64,000 nt of DNA from Pedobacter helvus (GTDB taxonomy: Bacteria > Bacteroidota > Bacteroidia > Sphingobacteriales > Sphingobacteriaceae). The translations under genes and the position numbers were made by a program. Under the pieces are notes generated by a model. That model had not been told where the DNA came from. It saw nothing but the letters and a program-made list of their open reading frames with translations, and did not search any database. The DNA is taken from NCBI RefSeq assembly GCF_005925325.1, contig NZ_SRMP01000004.1, positions 576,829 through 640,828 of the forward strand, read 5' to 3'. This document shows positions 45,092 through 54,378 of the stretch, piece by piece. Each line of letters starts with the position of its first letter. Within the stretch, counting starts at the first letter, position 1.

Positions 45092-45826
45092 ATGGAATAT
45101 AAAAAAGTACAACCTTCAAAGGAACTAGAGGGCTTTATCCACTTTTACTGGGAACTAAAAGGCCAGGAAAACATCAGTCAACGAGAAAGAGTTTTCCCTG
45201 ATGGTTGTGCAGGCATCATATTCAACTTTGGAGAGAACTGTATTACAGACAACGGTTCTATGTCAATGGAGTTCGGCAAAACATACGTGGTGGGCTCAAT
45301 GAATACCTTTAAAGAAAGTATAATCGAAAGCGATACACATTTACTGGGTGTATGCCTAAAACCTGCGGCCTTTGCTAATTTCTATTGCTTTGCACCACAA
45401 AATGAACTGACTAATGATACGGTTGAGCTAGAAAAATCCAGATCGTTCAATATCGATAAGATATCCAGCGGTACCTTCCAATACTTCGACACCTTCCTTG
45501 CTGACAGGATGACCAATAAAAATAATCCTCTACAGCTAGCCTTCGACCATATCCACGAAACAAAGGGACAGATTAGCGTCCACGAACTCTCGAAATCGAC
45601 TTTTACAACTGTACGTCAATTGGAACGCAACTTCAGAAAGTTCGTCGGCCTATCTCCCAAAGAATATTCAAATATCATCCGCTTCCAACATTCGCTGGAA
45701 GTGATCAGAAACTCGGAACCAAAAAGAAGCCTATTAGACATATCTTTCGAATGTGGCTATTATGACCATGCCCACCTGAGCAACGAATTCAAGCGGTATA
45801 CAGGGTTTGCTCCTTCCTCATTTTAA
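45092..45826 (+). CDS. AraC-family regulator
   Basis: 244 residues: N-terminal DUF6597-like sensor (LEGFIHFYWELKGQ, RVFPDGCAGIIFNFGE) and a C-terminal AraC double HTH (VHELSKSTFTTVRQLERNF, DISFECGYYDHAHLSNEFKR). It sits 71 bp before the DHFR-like gene, which it may regulate. Confidence 0.93.
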   Translation: MEYKKVQPSKELEGFIHFYWELKGQENISQRERVFPDGCAGIIFNFGENCITDNGSMSMEFGKTYVVGSMNTFKESIIESDTHLLGVCLKPAAFANFYCFAPQNELTNDTVELEKSRSFNIDKISSGTFQYFDTFLADRMTNKNNPLQLAFDHIHETKGQISVHELSKSTFTTVRQLERNFRKFVGLSPKEYSNIIRFQHSLEVIRNSEPKRSLLDISFECGYYDHAHLSNEFKRYTGFAPSSF

Positions 45827-45866
45827 TTTGTCGTATTTTTCCAAAGTGCAGGCACTCGCTCCAGAT

Positions 45867-45874
45867 TAACTTTG
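45867..45874 (+). promoter_or_regulatory. possible -7 box of DHFR-like gene
   Basis: TAACTTTG matches TAnnTTTG, 23 bases before the ATG. The -33 element is not clear. Confidence 0.35.
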
Positions 45875-45897
45875 CAGCATAATAAACTTTAAAGCAG

Positions 45898-46431
45898 ATG
45901 CGAAAAATATCACTTTTCATCGCCATGAGCCTAGACGGCTACATTGCGCACACCAATGACGACCTTAGCTTCCTGAAGCTCGTAGAAAAGGAAGGCGAAG
46001 ATTACGGATACGGAGAATTTACATCCAAAATCGACACGATCATCATTGGTAGGCGAACCTATGATTATGTCCTCAAGGAAATCGGGCCATCCCACTACGA
46101 CAATGGCCAAAGAGACGTTTATGTGATTACCAGAACGCCGAAACCACAGCAAGGTAGAACCATTTTCTATAATGGAAATCTGGGGGAACTGATACAACGG
46201 TTAAAATCTGAAGAAGGAAAGGATATTTACTGTGACGGAGGTGCCGAAGTAATCAATGAGCTGCTGAAAAACAAATTGATAGACGAGCTGATCATTTCAA
46301 TAATACCAACCCTATTAGGAGATGGGACAAGGCTTTTCAAAAATGCCCGTCCCGAACAAACACTAGAATACGTCAAGACTAAAACATTTGACACCGGGTT
46401 GGTGCAACTACATTATTGTACGAAAACGTAG
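45898..46431 (+). CDS. dihydrofolate reductase/RibD-like protein
   Basis: 177 residues: LFIAMSLDGYIA at the start, DTIIIGRRTYDYVL, DVYVITRTP and PTLLGDGTRLFK are signatures of the RibD C-terminal/DHFR-like family common beside AraC regulators. An NADPH-dependent reductase of unknown substrate. Confidence 0.92.
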   Translation: MRKISLFIAMSLDGYIAHTNDDLSFLKLVEKEGEDYGYGEFTSKIDTIIIGRRTYDYVLKEIGPSHYDNGQRDVYVITRTPKPQQGRTIFYNGNLGELIQRLKSEEGKDIYCDGGAEVINELLKNKLIDELIISIIPTLLGDGTRLFKNARPEQTLEYVKTKTFDTGLVQLHYCTKT

Positions 46432-46553
46432 CTAGTGGGAAATGCTGAGATAAGATCATATCCACAAGCACGGGTAAAATAATCTCGAAATTTCAGCCAA
46501 AACTAAACAAGGAAGTTTTCATCGACACATTTACTGGAAACATCGATATCCTA

Positions 46554-46583
46554 TTGCAAACATTAAGTTTATAGCTATCTTTG
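46554..46583 (+). promoter_or_regulatory. Bacteroidetes promoter of RNA candidate
   Basis: TTG at 46554-46556 and TATCTTTG at 46576-46583 match the -33 and -7 elements with a 19-base spacer. Confidence 0.6.
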
Positions 46584-46589
46584 TCTTGA

Positions 46590-46645
46590 GAGCGTTAATT
46601 TAGATGATGGGGATATGACTTCGGTTGTATCTCCATTTCTTTTTA
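46590..46645 (+). ncRNA. candidate short RNA ending in UUCG-loop terminator
   Basis: A transcript starting about 7 bases after the -7 box would be near 55 nt. Its 3' end is a 13-bp stem (46607-46619 with 46624-46636) closed by a C(UUCG)G tetraloop and followed by TTCTTTTT. No start codon with a meaningful frame is inside. Could also be an attenuator for nothing annotated. Confidence 0.5.
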
Positions 46646-46671
46646 TAAAGTGCAAGCCTCCGTCAACTAAA

Positions 46672-46719
46672 CCCGACTTTAAGCAGCATCCCGATATATC
46701 GGGTGGAGTTGAAGGCGGG
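46672..46719. repeat. nested inverted repeat (REP-like)
   Basis: Outer arms CCCGACTTTAA / TTGAAGGCGGG (10 of 11 pairs with one G-T) enclose an inner perfect palindrome CCCGATATATCGGG at 46690-46703. Confidence 0.6.
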
Positions 46720-46974
46720 ACCGATGTTCTCAACATTTTAATAAGCTTCTAATTGGTTTTCAGATTTCTGCGTAAGATCCGGTCATTTCGAGACTACCAT
46801 TTAAATTAAACCTATTTTCATCATGGCTTCTTTGTTCTTGGTCAAACAATGTTTTTAAACAGGTTTTATTGTTTGATATCCCGCTTAAACAACTGATTAA
46901 TTTGTTCATTAATCCGAGTACTTACACTTTCTATCTATTTCAACTTAATGCCAAACTTTAATTTATCGAGTAAT

Positions 46975-47592
46975 CTACAGCGGTTGCAATAAGGAAAGTA
47001 AATATGTTACAGCCGCCTTGTCATCCATAATCGGAAGTGCGTTAGCTTCGTCTCCATTAAACCCTTCCCTCACCGTCGATACTACAGCAAGTTGCTTATT
47101 ATCAAAGGGTTCTTTAAGATCGATGAATACGGCATAATTTTGAAAGGTCTTTGAATTTGACTTTGATTTGATGACGCGGATATTTTGATATTGTGGCTGT
47201 GCAAGCCGCTCGTCCTGAACAGGTAAGTAATCTTTGTAGGCCCCACTCTGTTCAAGATTAACCATCGCCTCGTAACTGGCCCCAGTTAATGCCAACACAT
47301 TTCTGTTATACTCATAGCCTGCTACGCTACGCTTATACTCGATGTTGTAGCTGATCCCTTTGATATCATCCGGATAATTATCGGCTACGTAGAAAAGTGG
47401 ATCGCTTTTGGTTTGTTGGAATCCCTCTGTAAAAGATCCAAGCAACTGCTGTACGGCGTGCCTACTGGCTACCTTCTTCAGAATTACCCTGTTGGCGGTG
47501 CTCCCGTTAGCATCGTCCTTGCCACATGAAAATTGCACGGCTGAAAAAACAATTAATAAAAAGGTTAGGGTGCTGTTCAATTTCATCATCAA
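46975..47592 (-). CDS. hypothetical lipoprotein
   Basis: 205 residues, lipobox (FLLIVFSAVQFSCGKD). Mature part is mixed alpha/beta with KSKSNSKTFQNYAVFIDLKE and a helical C-terminus ending LLSLLQPL. No family recognised. Opposite strand to the preceding genes. Confidence 0.75.
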   Translation of the reverse strand: MMMKLNSTLTFLLIVFSAVQFSCGKDDANGSTANRVILKKVASRHAVQQLLGSFTEGFQQTKSDPLFYVADNYPDDIKGISYNIEYKRSVAGYEYNRNVLALTGASYEAMVNLEQSGAYKDYLPVQDERLAQPQYQNIRVIKSKSNSKTFQNYAVFIDLKEPFDNKQLAVVSTVREGFNGDEANALPIMDDKAAVTYLLSLLQPL

Positions 47593-47689
47593 TTATTTTT
47601 AATATTTAAATCAATTATCGTGCCTTTTGGATTATTTTAGTACGTTAATCATCAAAACACGTAGTTTGACATCGTTATCCCTTTATATA

Positions 47690-47917
47690 CCATGTGGGCA
47701 CTAGACTGGAAATCCAGCCATCAAAAAACAAGAACCGTTATAAATCCCCAATCCTGGAAGTGGCAAATGGCGCATTTAAACACGTCTTTGAACGCCTCGA
47801 ACCAGACAACCCAGACCTTACCCGCCAGCTCTGGGATGCAGAAAATATATCGACAATGTGATACTCAAACCCGATATGTTGCTATCGAATGGGATTACCT
47901 ACACAAAAAAAATTGAT
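47690..47917 (+). pseudogene. possible frameshifted gene fragment
   Basis: One frame reads SPILEVANGAFKHVFERLEP to about 47850, the next continues IDNVILKPDMLLSNGITYTK to 47917. Both look protein-like and join naturally if one frameshift is assumed. No start with a signal and no family recognised; could be chance. Confidence 0.3.
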
Positions 47918-47918
47918 T

Positions 47919-48617
47919 TTATCCCAACAGCAAAAACGGCCAGGCATTGTTCATCGCATGGACTGCTATTCCCCAAGGTAAACCGAAACGTACCCCAACC
48001 CAGGCCAATAGTAGCCCATTGATAAAAAATGGCAACAAATGTACTACGGCCGTAAACAAACCCATGCCCTCTAGGGTAAAGTTATGGTAATGCCAAAGTG
48101 CAAATAGTATTGATCCACACCACAGCAATACTAACCGCACCTTAGGAGCATCCAAGAAGTGTTTGATCCTTTCCAGGTATGCCCTTGTCAAAAAAAAGAA
48201 CATGCCCGAACAAACAGCAACCGATAACGTCCACCAGTCCATCCTGTAAAAGTTAAGACCGAATACCGTACAAACCAAAAGGTATAAGCCAACGGACAAC
48301 GATGCCCTGATATACATCGATGATCTTTGCAACAGTCCCCGGAACGCCAGCTCCTCCAACAGCGGAGCCAGGACCACAAACTCCAGGAATACGGCATAGC
48401 TCGACATTTCCCTGATATAGGCAGGCTTTTCGAAACCGCCAATAGCATCCGCTATCAGTCCGCGGCTTACCAATAAAGTCTGTAAGAGGCCGACGGCGAT
48501 ATTGACCACGAGCATCACCACCAAAACACCAAGGGCAATTCGCATTTTTTTGCCCCATCGAACGGAGCGGTCAGCAGGCGCATAGGGATAACAAAGGAAA
48601 TTAAGAAAGTGACGCAT
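47919..48617 (-). CDS. CPBP-family intramembrane protease
   Basis: 232 residues with six or so membrane helices. Motif 1 EELAFRG (E88, E89, R93), motif 2 LFALWHYHNF and motif 3 GIAVHAMNNAW are all present, so the glutamic intramembrane protease is probably active. In bacteria these act in bacteriocin immunity or protein processing. Confidence 0.93.
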   Translation of the reverse strand: MRHFLNFLCYPYAPADRSVRWGKKMRIALGVLVVMLVVNIAVGLLQTLLVSRGLIADAIGGFEKPAYIREMSSYAVFLEFVVLAPLLEELAFRGLLQRSSMYIRASLSVGLYLLVCTVFGLNFYRMDWWTLSVAVCSGMFFFLTRAYLERIKHFLDAPKVRLVLLWCGSILFALWHYHNFTLEGMGLFTAVVHLLPFFINGLLLAWVGVRFGLPWGIAVHAMNNAWPFLLLG

Positions 48618-48839
48618 ATCTTATAGGAATATGAATTTGATGATTAAACTTCAGGATTGGAAATGACACCCATCTTACCGATCGGCACCCGTAATATACG
48701 GATTTAGCGATCAAGCTACTTTAAAATATGATTGGATATCTGTCAGCATGTCGTAAATTACCTAGATCCGTTCATTTGCCTTCCCCATCGGAAAAACATT
48801 TGATCGGCCCCTAACGTTTTCCTTAAAACCACTTGGATT

Positions 48840-49259
48840 ATGGAAGCAAATTTGGATCGGTTTATAAAAGCGCAAGAAGAAAATTATTCGGAAGCAATCG
48901 CCGAAATAAGGTCAGGACAAAAGAAGTCACATTGGATGTGGTATGTTTTCCCCCAGTTAAAAGGCCTAGGGATCAGCGAAACCTCCAACTATTATGGTCT
49001 ACGTAATATCGATGAGGCGAACAACTTTCTCCACCATCCCATTCTCGGCGAAAACCTTGTCAGGATCTGCAAAGCGTTAGAAGGTATAAATGGAAAATCA
49101 GCCTATGAAATCTTCGGTACGCCAGATGACCTTAAACTTCATTCAAGCCTTACCCTATTTTCATTGGTCAAAGAAACCAATCCGATATTTCAGCAGCTGA
49201 TCAATAAATATTTTGATGGCAAGCCCGATCAACTTACCCTAAAACTGCTGGGCAAATAA
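48840..49259 (+). CDS. DUF1810 family protein
   Basis: 139 residues: LDRFIKAQEENYSEAIAEIR and KKSHWMWYVFPQLKGLG are the DUF1810 signature. Function unknown; the family is widespread and cytoplasmic. Confidence 0.93.
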   Translation: MEANLDRFIKAQEENYSEAIAEIRSGQKKSHWMWYVFPQLKGLGISETSNYYGLRNIDEANNFLHHPILGENLVRICKALEGINGKSAYEIFGTPDDLKLHSSLTLFSLVKETNPIFQQLINKYFDGKPDQLTLKLLGK

Positions 49260-49467
49260 ACCTATAGCCAACGCAACAGATAGACTCCGATCATGGAGGA
49301 TAGTTAACAAATCATACCAAGGTTACCCTGTAATGGCAGGCAGATTGCACTACAGACCGGCACCCACGCCTATCCCTATTTCCATAACAAAAAAACATAA
49401 CGGGTAAGTTTCGTCAACTGCCCCTCGGGCCTATACTTCATCAATAGTTACAGATCAAACCAAAAAA

Positions 49468-49504
49468 GCAAAAGCACCGCCGAATGATACAGCGATGCTT
49501 TTGC
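49468..49504 (-). terminator. terminator of cold-shock gene 2
   Basis: GCAAAAGCA at 49468-49476 pairs with TGCTTTTGC at 49496-49504; on the minus strand it is followed by a T-run (49462-49467). Confidence 0.7.
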
Positions 49505-49522
49505 CATAGGGTTGAAGCCTTA

Positions 49523-49714
49523 TCAGACCACCCTTACGTTGACCGCATTTGGCCCCTTTTTGCCATTCTGCACTTCATAGCTGACCTGATCATTTTGGGC
49601 GATCTGGTCGATCAATCCTGAAATATGCACAAATACCTCGTTTCCACCATTACTCGGTGTGATGAAACCAAAACCCTTGGTCTCATTGAAAAATTTTACT
49701 GTTCCTTCTTGCAT
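49523..49714 (-). CDS. cold-shock protein 2 (CspA family)
   Basis: 63 residues from the ATG at 49714 (an upstream in-frame ATG at 49762 is rejected because MQEGTVKFFNETKGFGF is the family start). About 75 percent identical to the copy at 32905-33096. RNA chaperone. Confidence 0.95.
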   Translation of the reverse strand: MQEGTVKFFNETKGFGFITPSNGGNEVFVHISGLIDQIAQNDQVSYEVQNGKKGPNAVNVRVV

Positions 49715-50041
49715 TGTATCGTTAATAAAAGTCGATTGCGCCAAATAGCGGCAAAGCAGCAACAGACATAACCACCCAATTGTTTTACCCTTACCTGATT
49801 TTCTGGAAACACAAAGGTTTCAAAAAACAAAGCCTGACTAAACGGATACAATATTAACCGCTTTCTCCAGCGCTCCCAGACCGCAGGTCCATGACTTACC
49901 GACATTATAGCAATCTGCTACGGACAAATGATCTTTGGTATGCCATCAGATCTTGCCAAGAGAGCTGCGCTTCAAATACCTGCATTTCACTCCAGCAAAA
50001 CTTAAGGCACTTGTACTTGTTACCGTTCAAAACTTTCATAA

Positions 50042-50494
50042 ATGAACATGACTAACAAACCTGCTGAAAACTTGGAAATCAAAAAAATCATTCTACTGCT
50101 CCTTTCAGTACTTACCATTTTCTCCGCCTGTAAAAAGGACGACGCCGAACGCAATTCAGATCGCCTAATCGGTAGATGGAATGTCGAAACAGTAGCCTAT
50201 ATCGAATATGAAAACGGTAAGGAAACCGAACGTAACCAATATTAAAACCTTGATATCTTCTGGGACTTCAGAAATGACGGAACTGCAACAGTCGACTTCG
50301 AAGGCGGGGACGAGCAGGTACGCTGGAACGCTACAGACAACATGATACAGTTTACACGTGAGGAAGGTGATCCACTAGACTTCAGTATCAATTCACTGAC
50401 CAAAAACTATTTATATGTAGTATACGAAGACCGTGTAAGAGTTATCGATGGAGTCAACGTCAAGCAGACTATCGAGTTTACGCTACGGAAATAA
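50042..50494 (+). pseudogene. lipocalin-like lipoprotein gene with internal stop
   Basis: The frame starts with a lipoprotein signal (IILLLLSVLTIFSACKKD) and RLIGRWNVETVAYIEYENGK, a lipocalin-like opening. A TAA at 50243-50245 interrupts it, yet the same frame continues with LDIFWDFRNDGTATVDFEGG and ends FTLRK-stop at 50494. One base change would restore a 150-residue protein. Confidence 0.75.
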
Positions 50495-50640
50495 AACTTG
50501 CCATCGTTCTGAAATTATCGGCCATTCCTATTTATTTAGGCACACAGGTGTCAATTCGGTAAAAAAAGTATTATGTTTACTTTGTAAATCCTGGGAGGTA
50601 CCTATCCTATTTCCAGTAGACGGTTTACTTCGAAGGAAAC

Positions 50641-51729
50641 ATGCCATTAAGAGAACTTGAAAGACTGCAGGCGGTCGACCGTTTCCTTAAACTGGAAATC
50701 AGCAGTGAAAATGAAATGCAGGAGATCATTGCCTGTGCCGCCAACATCTGCAATGTGCCCATCGCCATGGTCACGCTGATCGGCGAGGACACCCAGTATA
50801 TCAAATTCAAGATCGGAACTGACCTGGAACAGACTTCAAGAGCGGATGCGTTTTGCGAATACACCATTAGTGAGGACAGCGTCATGGTCGTACCAGATAC
50901 AGCGCATGATAGCCGGTTTGTCGACCACCCCTACAGGAAAGGACAGGCCAATATCCAATTCTACGCTGGCGCCCCACTGACTACCGTAGACGGCATCAAA
51001 CTGGGGACACTCTGTGTAGTGGACCACGAACCCAAAACCCTTAGTGACGTACAGCAACAGATGTTGTCCATCCTGGCCAAACAGGTAGTACATATACTCG
51101 AATTCGAGCATAGCCTACAGGTAATGAAAGATCAATACCTTGAGGCCAAGGCCAATGAGCTCAAACTAAGATCACTGTTTGACAGCTCCGCCGCGTGCCA
51201 TCTGCTCGTTGGCACCGACATGAAGATACTGTATTTCAACAAGGCCATTTCCGACTTCATGAGGCAAAACCATGGACAGGATATAGGCGTGGGCCTTTCC
51301 GTACTGGACTTTGTCGGGCAAGATTTCATCGACAGCTTCCTAACAAGTTTTAACCGTGCACTGCTTGGAGAGCATATCACTATAGCACATAGCCTGTACC
51401 ATTCCGGCAGGGAAATCTGGTGGCAGTTCAACTACTATCCCGCCTACGACAGCGAAGGTAAGATCATCGGTGTTTCCTATGCCGCCTCGGACCAGAGCGA
51501 GCTGAAGCGATCGCAGGAGGACGCCACACGAAAAAGGAATGCATTGGACAGGATAGCCATCATACAGTCCCACGATATCAGGCGTCCCCTATCTTCCATT
51601 CTTGGACTTGTAGCCCTATTGAAACTAGCCGAACTGCCACAGGTGGCCCAGGAAGTAAATATGCTGGATAGGGCTGTAAGGGAACTGGACGACACGATCA
51701 GGAATATAGTCACCAGCTCAACCTCATAG
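50641..51729 (+). CDS. GAF-PAS-HisKA protein lacking the ATPase domain
   Basis: 362 residues: GAF domain at about 15-155 (NVPIAMVTLIGEDTQYIKFK, FYAGAPLTTVDGIKLGTLCV), PAS at about 175-290 and an H-box QSHDIRRPLSSILGL with His311. The protein stops about 50 residues later, with no N, G1 or G2 box. It could accept phosphate from another kinase or act as a dimerising sensor. Confidence 0.88.
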   Translation: MPLRELERLQAVDRFLKLEISSENEMQEIIACAANICNVPIAMVTLIGEDTQYIKFKIGTDLEQTSRADAFCEYTISEDSVMVVPDTAHDSRFVDHPYRKGQANIQFYAGAPLTTVDGIKLGTLCVVDHEPKTLSDVQQQMLSILAKQVVHILEFEHSLQVMKDQYLEAKANELKLRSLFDSSAACHLLVGTDMKILYFNKAISDFMRQNHGQDIGVGLSVLDFVGQDFIDSFLTSFNRALLGEHITIAHSLYHSGREIWWQFNYYPAYDSEGKIIGVSYAASDQSELKRSQEDATRKRNALDRIAIIQSHDIRRPLSSILGLVALLKLAELPQVAQEVNMLDRAVRELDDTIRNIVTSSTS

Positions 51730-51813
51730 GAAAGTCTGATCTGATGATTCGGTTACGTACTAACGGGAGACAGGATATGCCGGATCAAGGCACTTCCTAC
51801 CTAAAATACTGCG

Positions 51814-52191
51814 CTAATTTCTTTCTTTTTTAAGCAAGCTGTTGATCTTTGCTTCCATTTCCTCCAAGTTGAATGGCTTTGAGATAAAGTCGTCAGCTCC
51901 TGCTCCTGCTGCAATCGTAGCGCCCTCGGTACTTGCTGAATACATGATTACCGGAATGGCCGCTACCTCGGGGTTCAGCTTTATGTTCCTTAACACCTGA
52001 TCACCCGCGATCACCGGCATCCAGATATCCAGCAATAGCAGATCCGGCAGCTGTTCCTCCAATGTTTTGAGCGCCCTGGTACTATCCTGTTCCGTCACAA
52101 CCTCGTAGCCGAACTCATCCAAGAGCATCTCCATCATCTCCAGGATACCCGCATCGTCATCACAGATCATCACTTTCTTAGACATCCCCAT
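51814..52191 (-). CDS. single-domain response regulator
   Basis: 125 residues from the ATG at 52191 (52185 also possible; the frame extends to 52275 inside the kinase gene). Receiver features: ICDDD acidic pocket, phospho-acceptor Asp55 in LLLLDIWMP, Lys in ISKPF. No output domain. Overlaps the end of the LOV kinase gene, its likely partner. Confidence 0.93.
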   Translation of the reverse strand: MGMSKKVMICDDDAGILEMMEMLLDEFGYEVVTEQDSTRALKTLEEQLPDLLLLDIWMPVIAGDQVLRNIKLNPEVAAIPVIMYSASTEGATIAAGAGADDFISKPFNLEEMEAKINSLLKKERN

Positions 52192-53710
52192 TCTCCCTTC
52201 CCCCGTGAATGGGCAACGTAAAACTAAACGTAGAGCCTTCTCCAACCTTGCTTTCGGCCCAAAGTGTTCCGCCATGGTTCTTAACTATCTGCTCGCAGAT
52301 ATACAGCCCTATGCCCATTCCCGGAAACGATTTTTGGGTCGAGCGCACGCGGTAGAACCTCCCGAATATCTTCTTCAGCTCATCGGCATGGATGCCCATC
52401 CCCCTATCGGTTACCGAAACCTTGACGAAGTTGCTCACCTGTGACAGGTGCACATTCACCTCATCGCTGTCGGGCGAATATTTGATCGCATTGCTGATCA
52501 GGTTCGTCAGCACCTGTATCATGTGCGACTCGTCACCATAAACCCTCGTGCCAGTACTCCCCTCCACGGAAATCTTGGAAGACGGAGTGGCGGCAAGCAA
52601 ACCTTCCACGGTTTCACCAACCATCCTGTCGAAATCGAAAAGGTCCTTGTGCAGCTCTATGTTCCCCGTCTGGATCTTCGACATGTCCAACAATTCTGAA
52701 AGTAGCTGGTTGAGCCTAGTCACATGGGTACCAGTTTTATCGAATGCCGATACGAATTTCGGACTGGCGTTCTCCGGCATCAGCCGTGACATGAGCTGCA
52801 TAAAGCCTACTATGGTGGTCAGCGGGGTCTTGAGCTCATGGCTTGCGATGGATAGGAAATCATCCTTGCGCTGTTCGATGGCCTTGCGCTCGGTAATATC
52901 CTCAATGGCCAACAGGATCCGGTCCTTGAACTGGCCCTCAAATTCTACCCTGTGTGCATTGAGCAGCATCGTTTTTTTGCCAATATGGGGAAATTCATGC
53001 TCCACTTCATAGTCCAGTACCGGATTGTTGGTCGGCAGTATCTCGGTCATCATCTTTTTAAGTTCCGGGATATCCCATTGCCCATTGCCCAGATCGTAAA
53101 GCGTCCTTCCCTTGGTCTCATTAATGGTCACCTTAAAGGTATTGAGAAAATGGTTATTGACATCCAAGATGACATAGTCCCTATCCAGTACGACCAAGCT
53201 TTCCCTGATGGTCTCGATAATGCTCGACAGATATTCCTCACTTTCCTTGAGCATCCTGGTCCTGTCCATTACCTTCTGCTCAGTCTCGGCCCTGTTGAAC
53301 TCCAGGGCCTGCTCCACTTTTTTTCTGGAGGTGACATCGTTTTGCACCCCTACAAAATGCGTAATCCCTCCCTCCTCGTCCTTGACAGGGGAAAGGTAGA
53401 GCTCGTTATAGAAAAGCTTTCCCTCCTTGGTATAGTTCCTGATTTCAACGACGCAGTTCTCCCCTTTGTCGATGGCACTCCTGATCTTCTGTCGCTCGGC
53501 CTGGTCACGGTCCTTTCCCTGCAGGAAACGGCAGTTATGGCCTATGATCTCATCCCTTGGATAACCCGAGAGCTGCTCGAAAGCCGGATTGCAGTAGATG
53601 ATTGGATTGTCTGGAAGCAGGTTGTCAGTGATCACTATACCAGTGTTGGTGGCCTCAAGTACGGTCGCCAGCACCAGTTGGTTGGGAATGTTCTTAAAAT
53701 TATTGGTCAT
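52178..53710 (-). CDS. LOV-PAS hybrid histidine kinase (blue-light type)
   Basis: 510 residues. LOV domain at about 14-128: the flavin-adduct motif GHNCRFLQG with Cys60, Asn92 and Asn102 (YNELYLSP) and Gln123 in GVQNDVT are all conserved. A second PAS (about 158-275), HisKA with His291 (SIASHELKTPLTTIVGF), and HATPase_c with LTNLISNAIKYSP, DRGMGI and GMGIGLYICEQ follow. Known LOV kinases sense blue light through FMN. Its response regulator is the next gene. Confidence 0.93.
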   Translation of the reverse strand: MTNNFKNIPNQLVLATVLEATNTGIVITDNLLPDNPIIYCNPAFEQLSGYPRDEIIGHNCRFLQGKDRDQAERQKIRSAIDKGENCVVEIRNYTKEGKLFYNELYLSPVKDEEGGITHFVGVQNDVTSRKKVEQALEFNRAETEQKVMDRTRMLKESEEYLSSIIETIRESLVVLDRDYVILDVNNHFLNTFKVTINETKGRTLYDLGNGQWDIPELKKMMTEILPTNNPVLDYEVEHEFPHIGKKTMLLNAHRVEFEGQFKDRILLAIEDITERKAIEQRKDDFLSIASHELKTPLTTIVGFMQLMSRLMPENASPKFVSAFDKTGTHVTRLNQLLSELLDMSKIQTGNIELHKDLFDFDRMVGETVEGLLAATPSSKISVEGSTGTRVYGDESHMIQVLTNLISNAIKYSPDSDEVNVHLSQVSNFVKVSVTDRGMGIHADELKKIFGRFYRVRSTQKSFPGMGIGLYICEQIVKNHGGTLWAESKVGEGSTFSFTLPIHGGRENGDV

Positions 53711-54195
53711 TACTTTTATCGCTCTTCTTTAAAATTACGTCCGGCGCTAACAGGCAACAATATGCAACATATTTCATTTGGAAACAACATAGGACAATTC
53801 AAATTTTCCACTTATTTAAAAGTGCTTACTTCAAGTGGCAATAAAATTATTAGTCTAACACACATTCTTTTTAAGGCAAACCAACTTCAAATTGTTGGCC
53901 TACATGCACTTTCATCCGCCGGTTAACCATTTTTCATTTCCGGGCCAATGAGTACCACCTATCTAAAGTATATCGAACCGATGAATTGATTTCATGTTTA
54001 TGGATCAGTGACAAGCTAGAAATATAACATACCTACCGGTGTCATCAATAGTTTGCCACACCAAAAGGATGCATCGCCCTCATTGACTTTGTTGTATTTA
54101 GCGTTACAGACCTAGAGCATCAACTTTAAGATGTCAAGTTGAGCCAGACCTATGTTCTCCAAAATTCGGTTCCAATATCACCGATACCCAAGTCA
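53711..54195. other. intergenic region
   Basis: 485 bp upstream of the LOV kinase; presumably its promoter. No gene, RNA or strong repeat recognised. Confidence 0.4.
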
Positions 54196-54378
54196 CTAAG
54201 AATCTTTCAGGTCGTTACGATCAAACTCATAAACCTGACCGTCCTTATAATCCGGAGATGATGATTTTTCAACCTTGGCCAGAATGAAATCACTTTTGGA
54301 TGCATCTTCAACCTTAGCTTGTATGGTAAAATCTCCAATCCTGAAACTTACCACCTCTCCTGCTATTACCTTTGCCAT
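54196..54378 (-). CDS. small hypothetical beta-rich protein
   Basis: 60 residues (MAKVIAGEVVSFRIGDFTIQ, AKVEKSSSPDYKDGQ). Looks like a small SH3-like or YodC-like barrel; no firm family. Preceded by an A-rich leader. Confidence 0.6.
   Translation of the reverse strand: MAKVIAGEVVSFRIGDFTIQAKVEDASKSDFILAKVEKSSSPDYKDGQVYEFDRNDLKDS

Larger units (their letters stand above)
46432..46974. other. intergenic region with small-RNA candidate and palindrome
   Basis: 543 bp. Holds the promoter-hairpin unit at 46554-46645 and the nested inverted repeat at 46672-46719; no protein gene seen. Confidence 0.5.

Noticed and set aside
52952..53926. 324-codon plus-strand frame over the LOV kinase
   Set aside because: Antisense to conserved PAS/LOV coding sequence; no recognisable domain.
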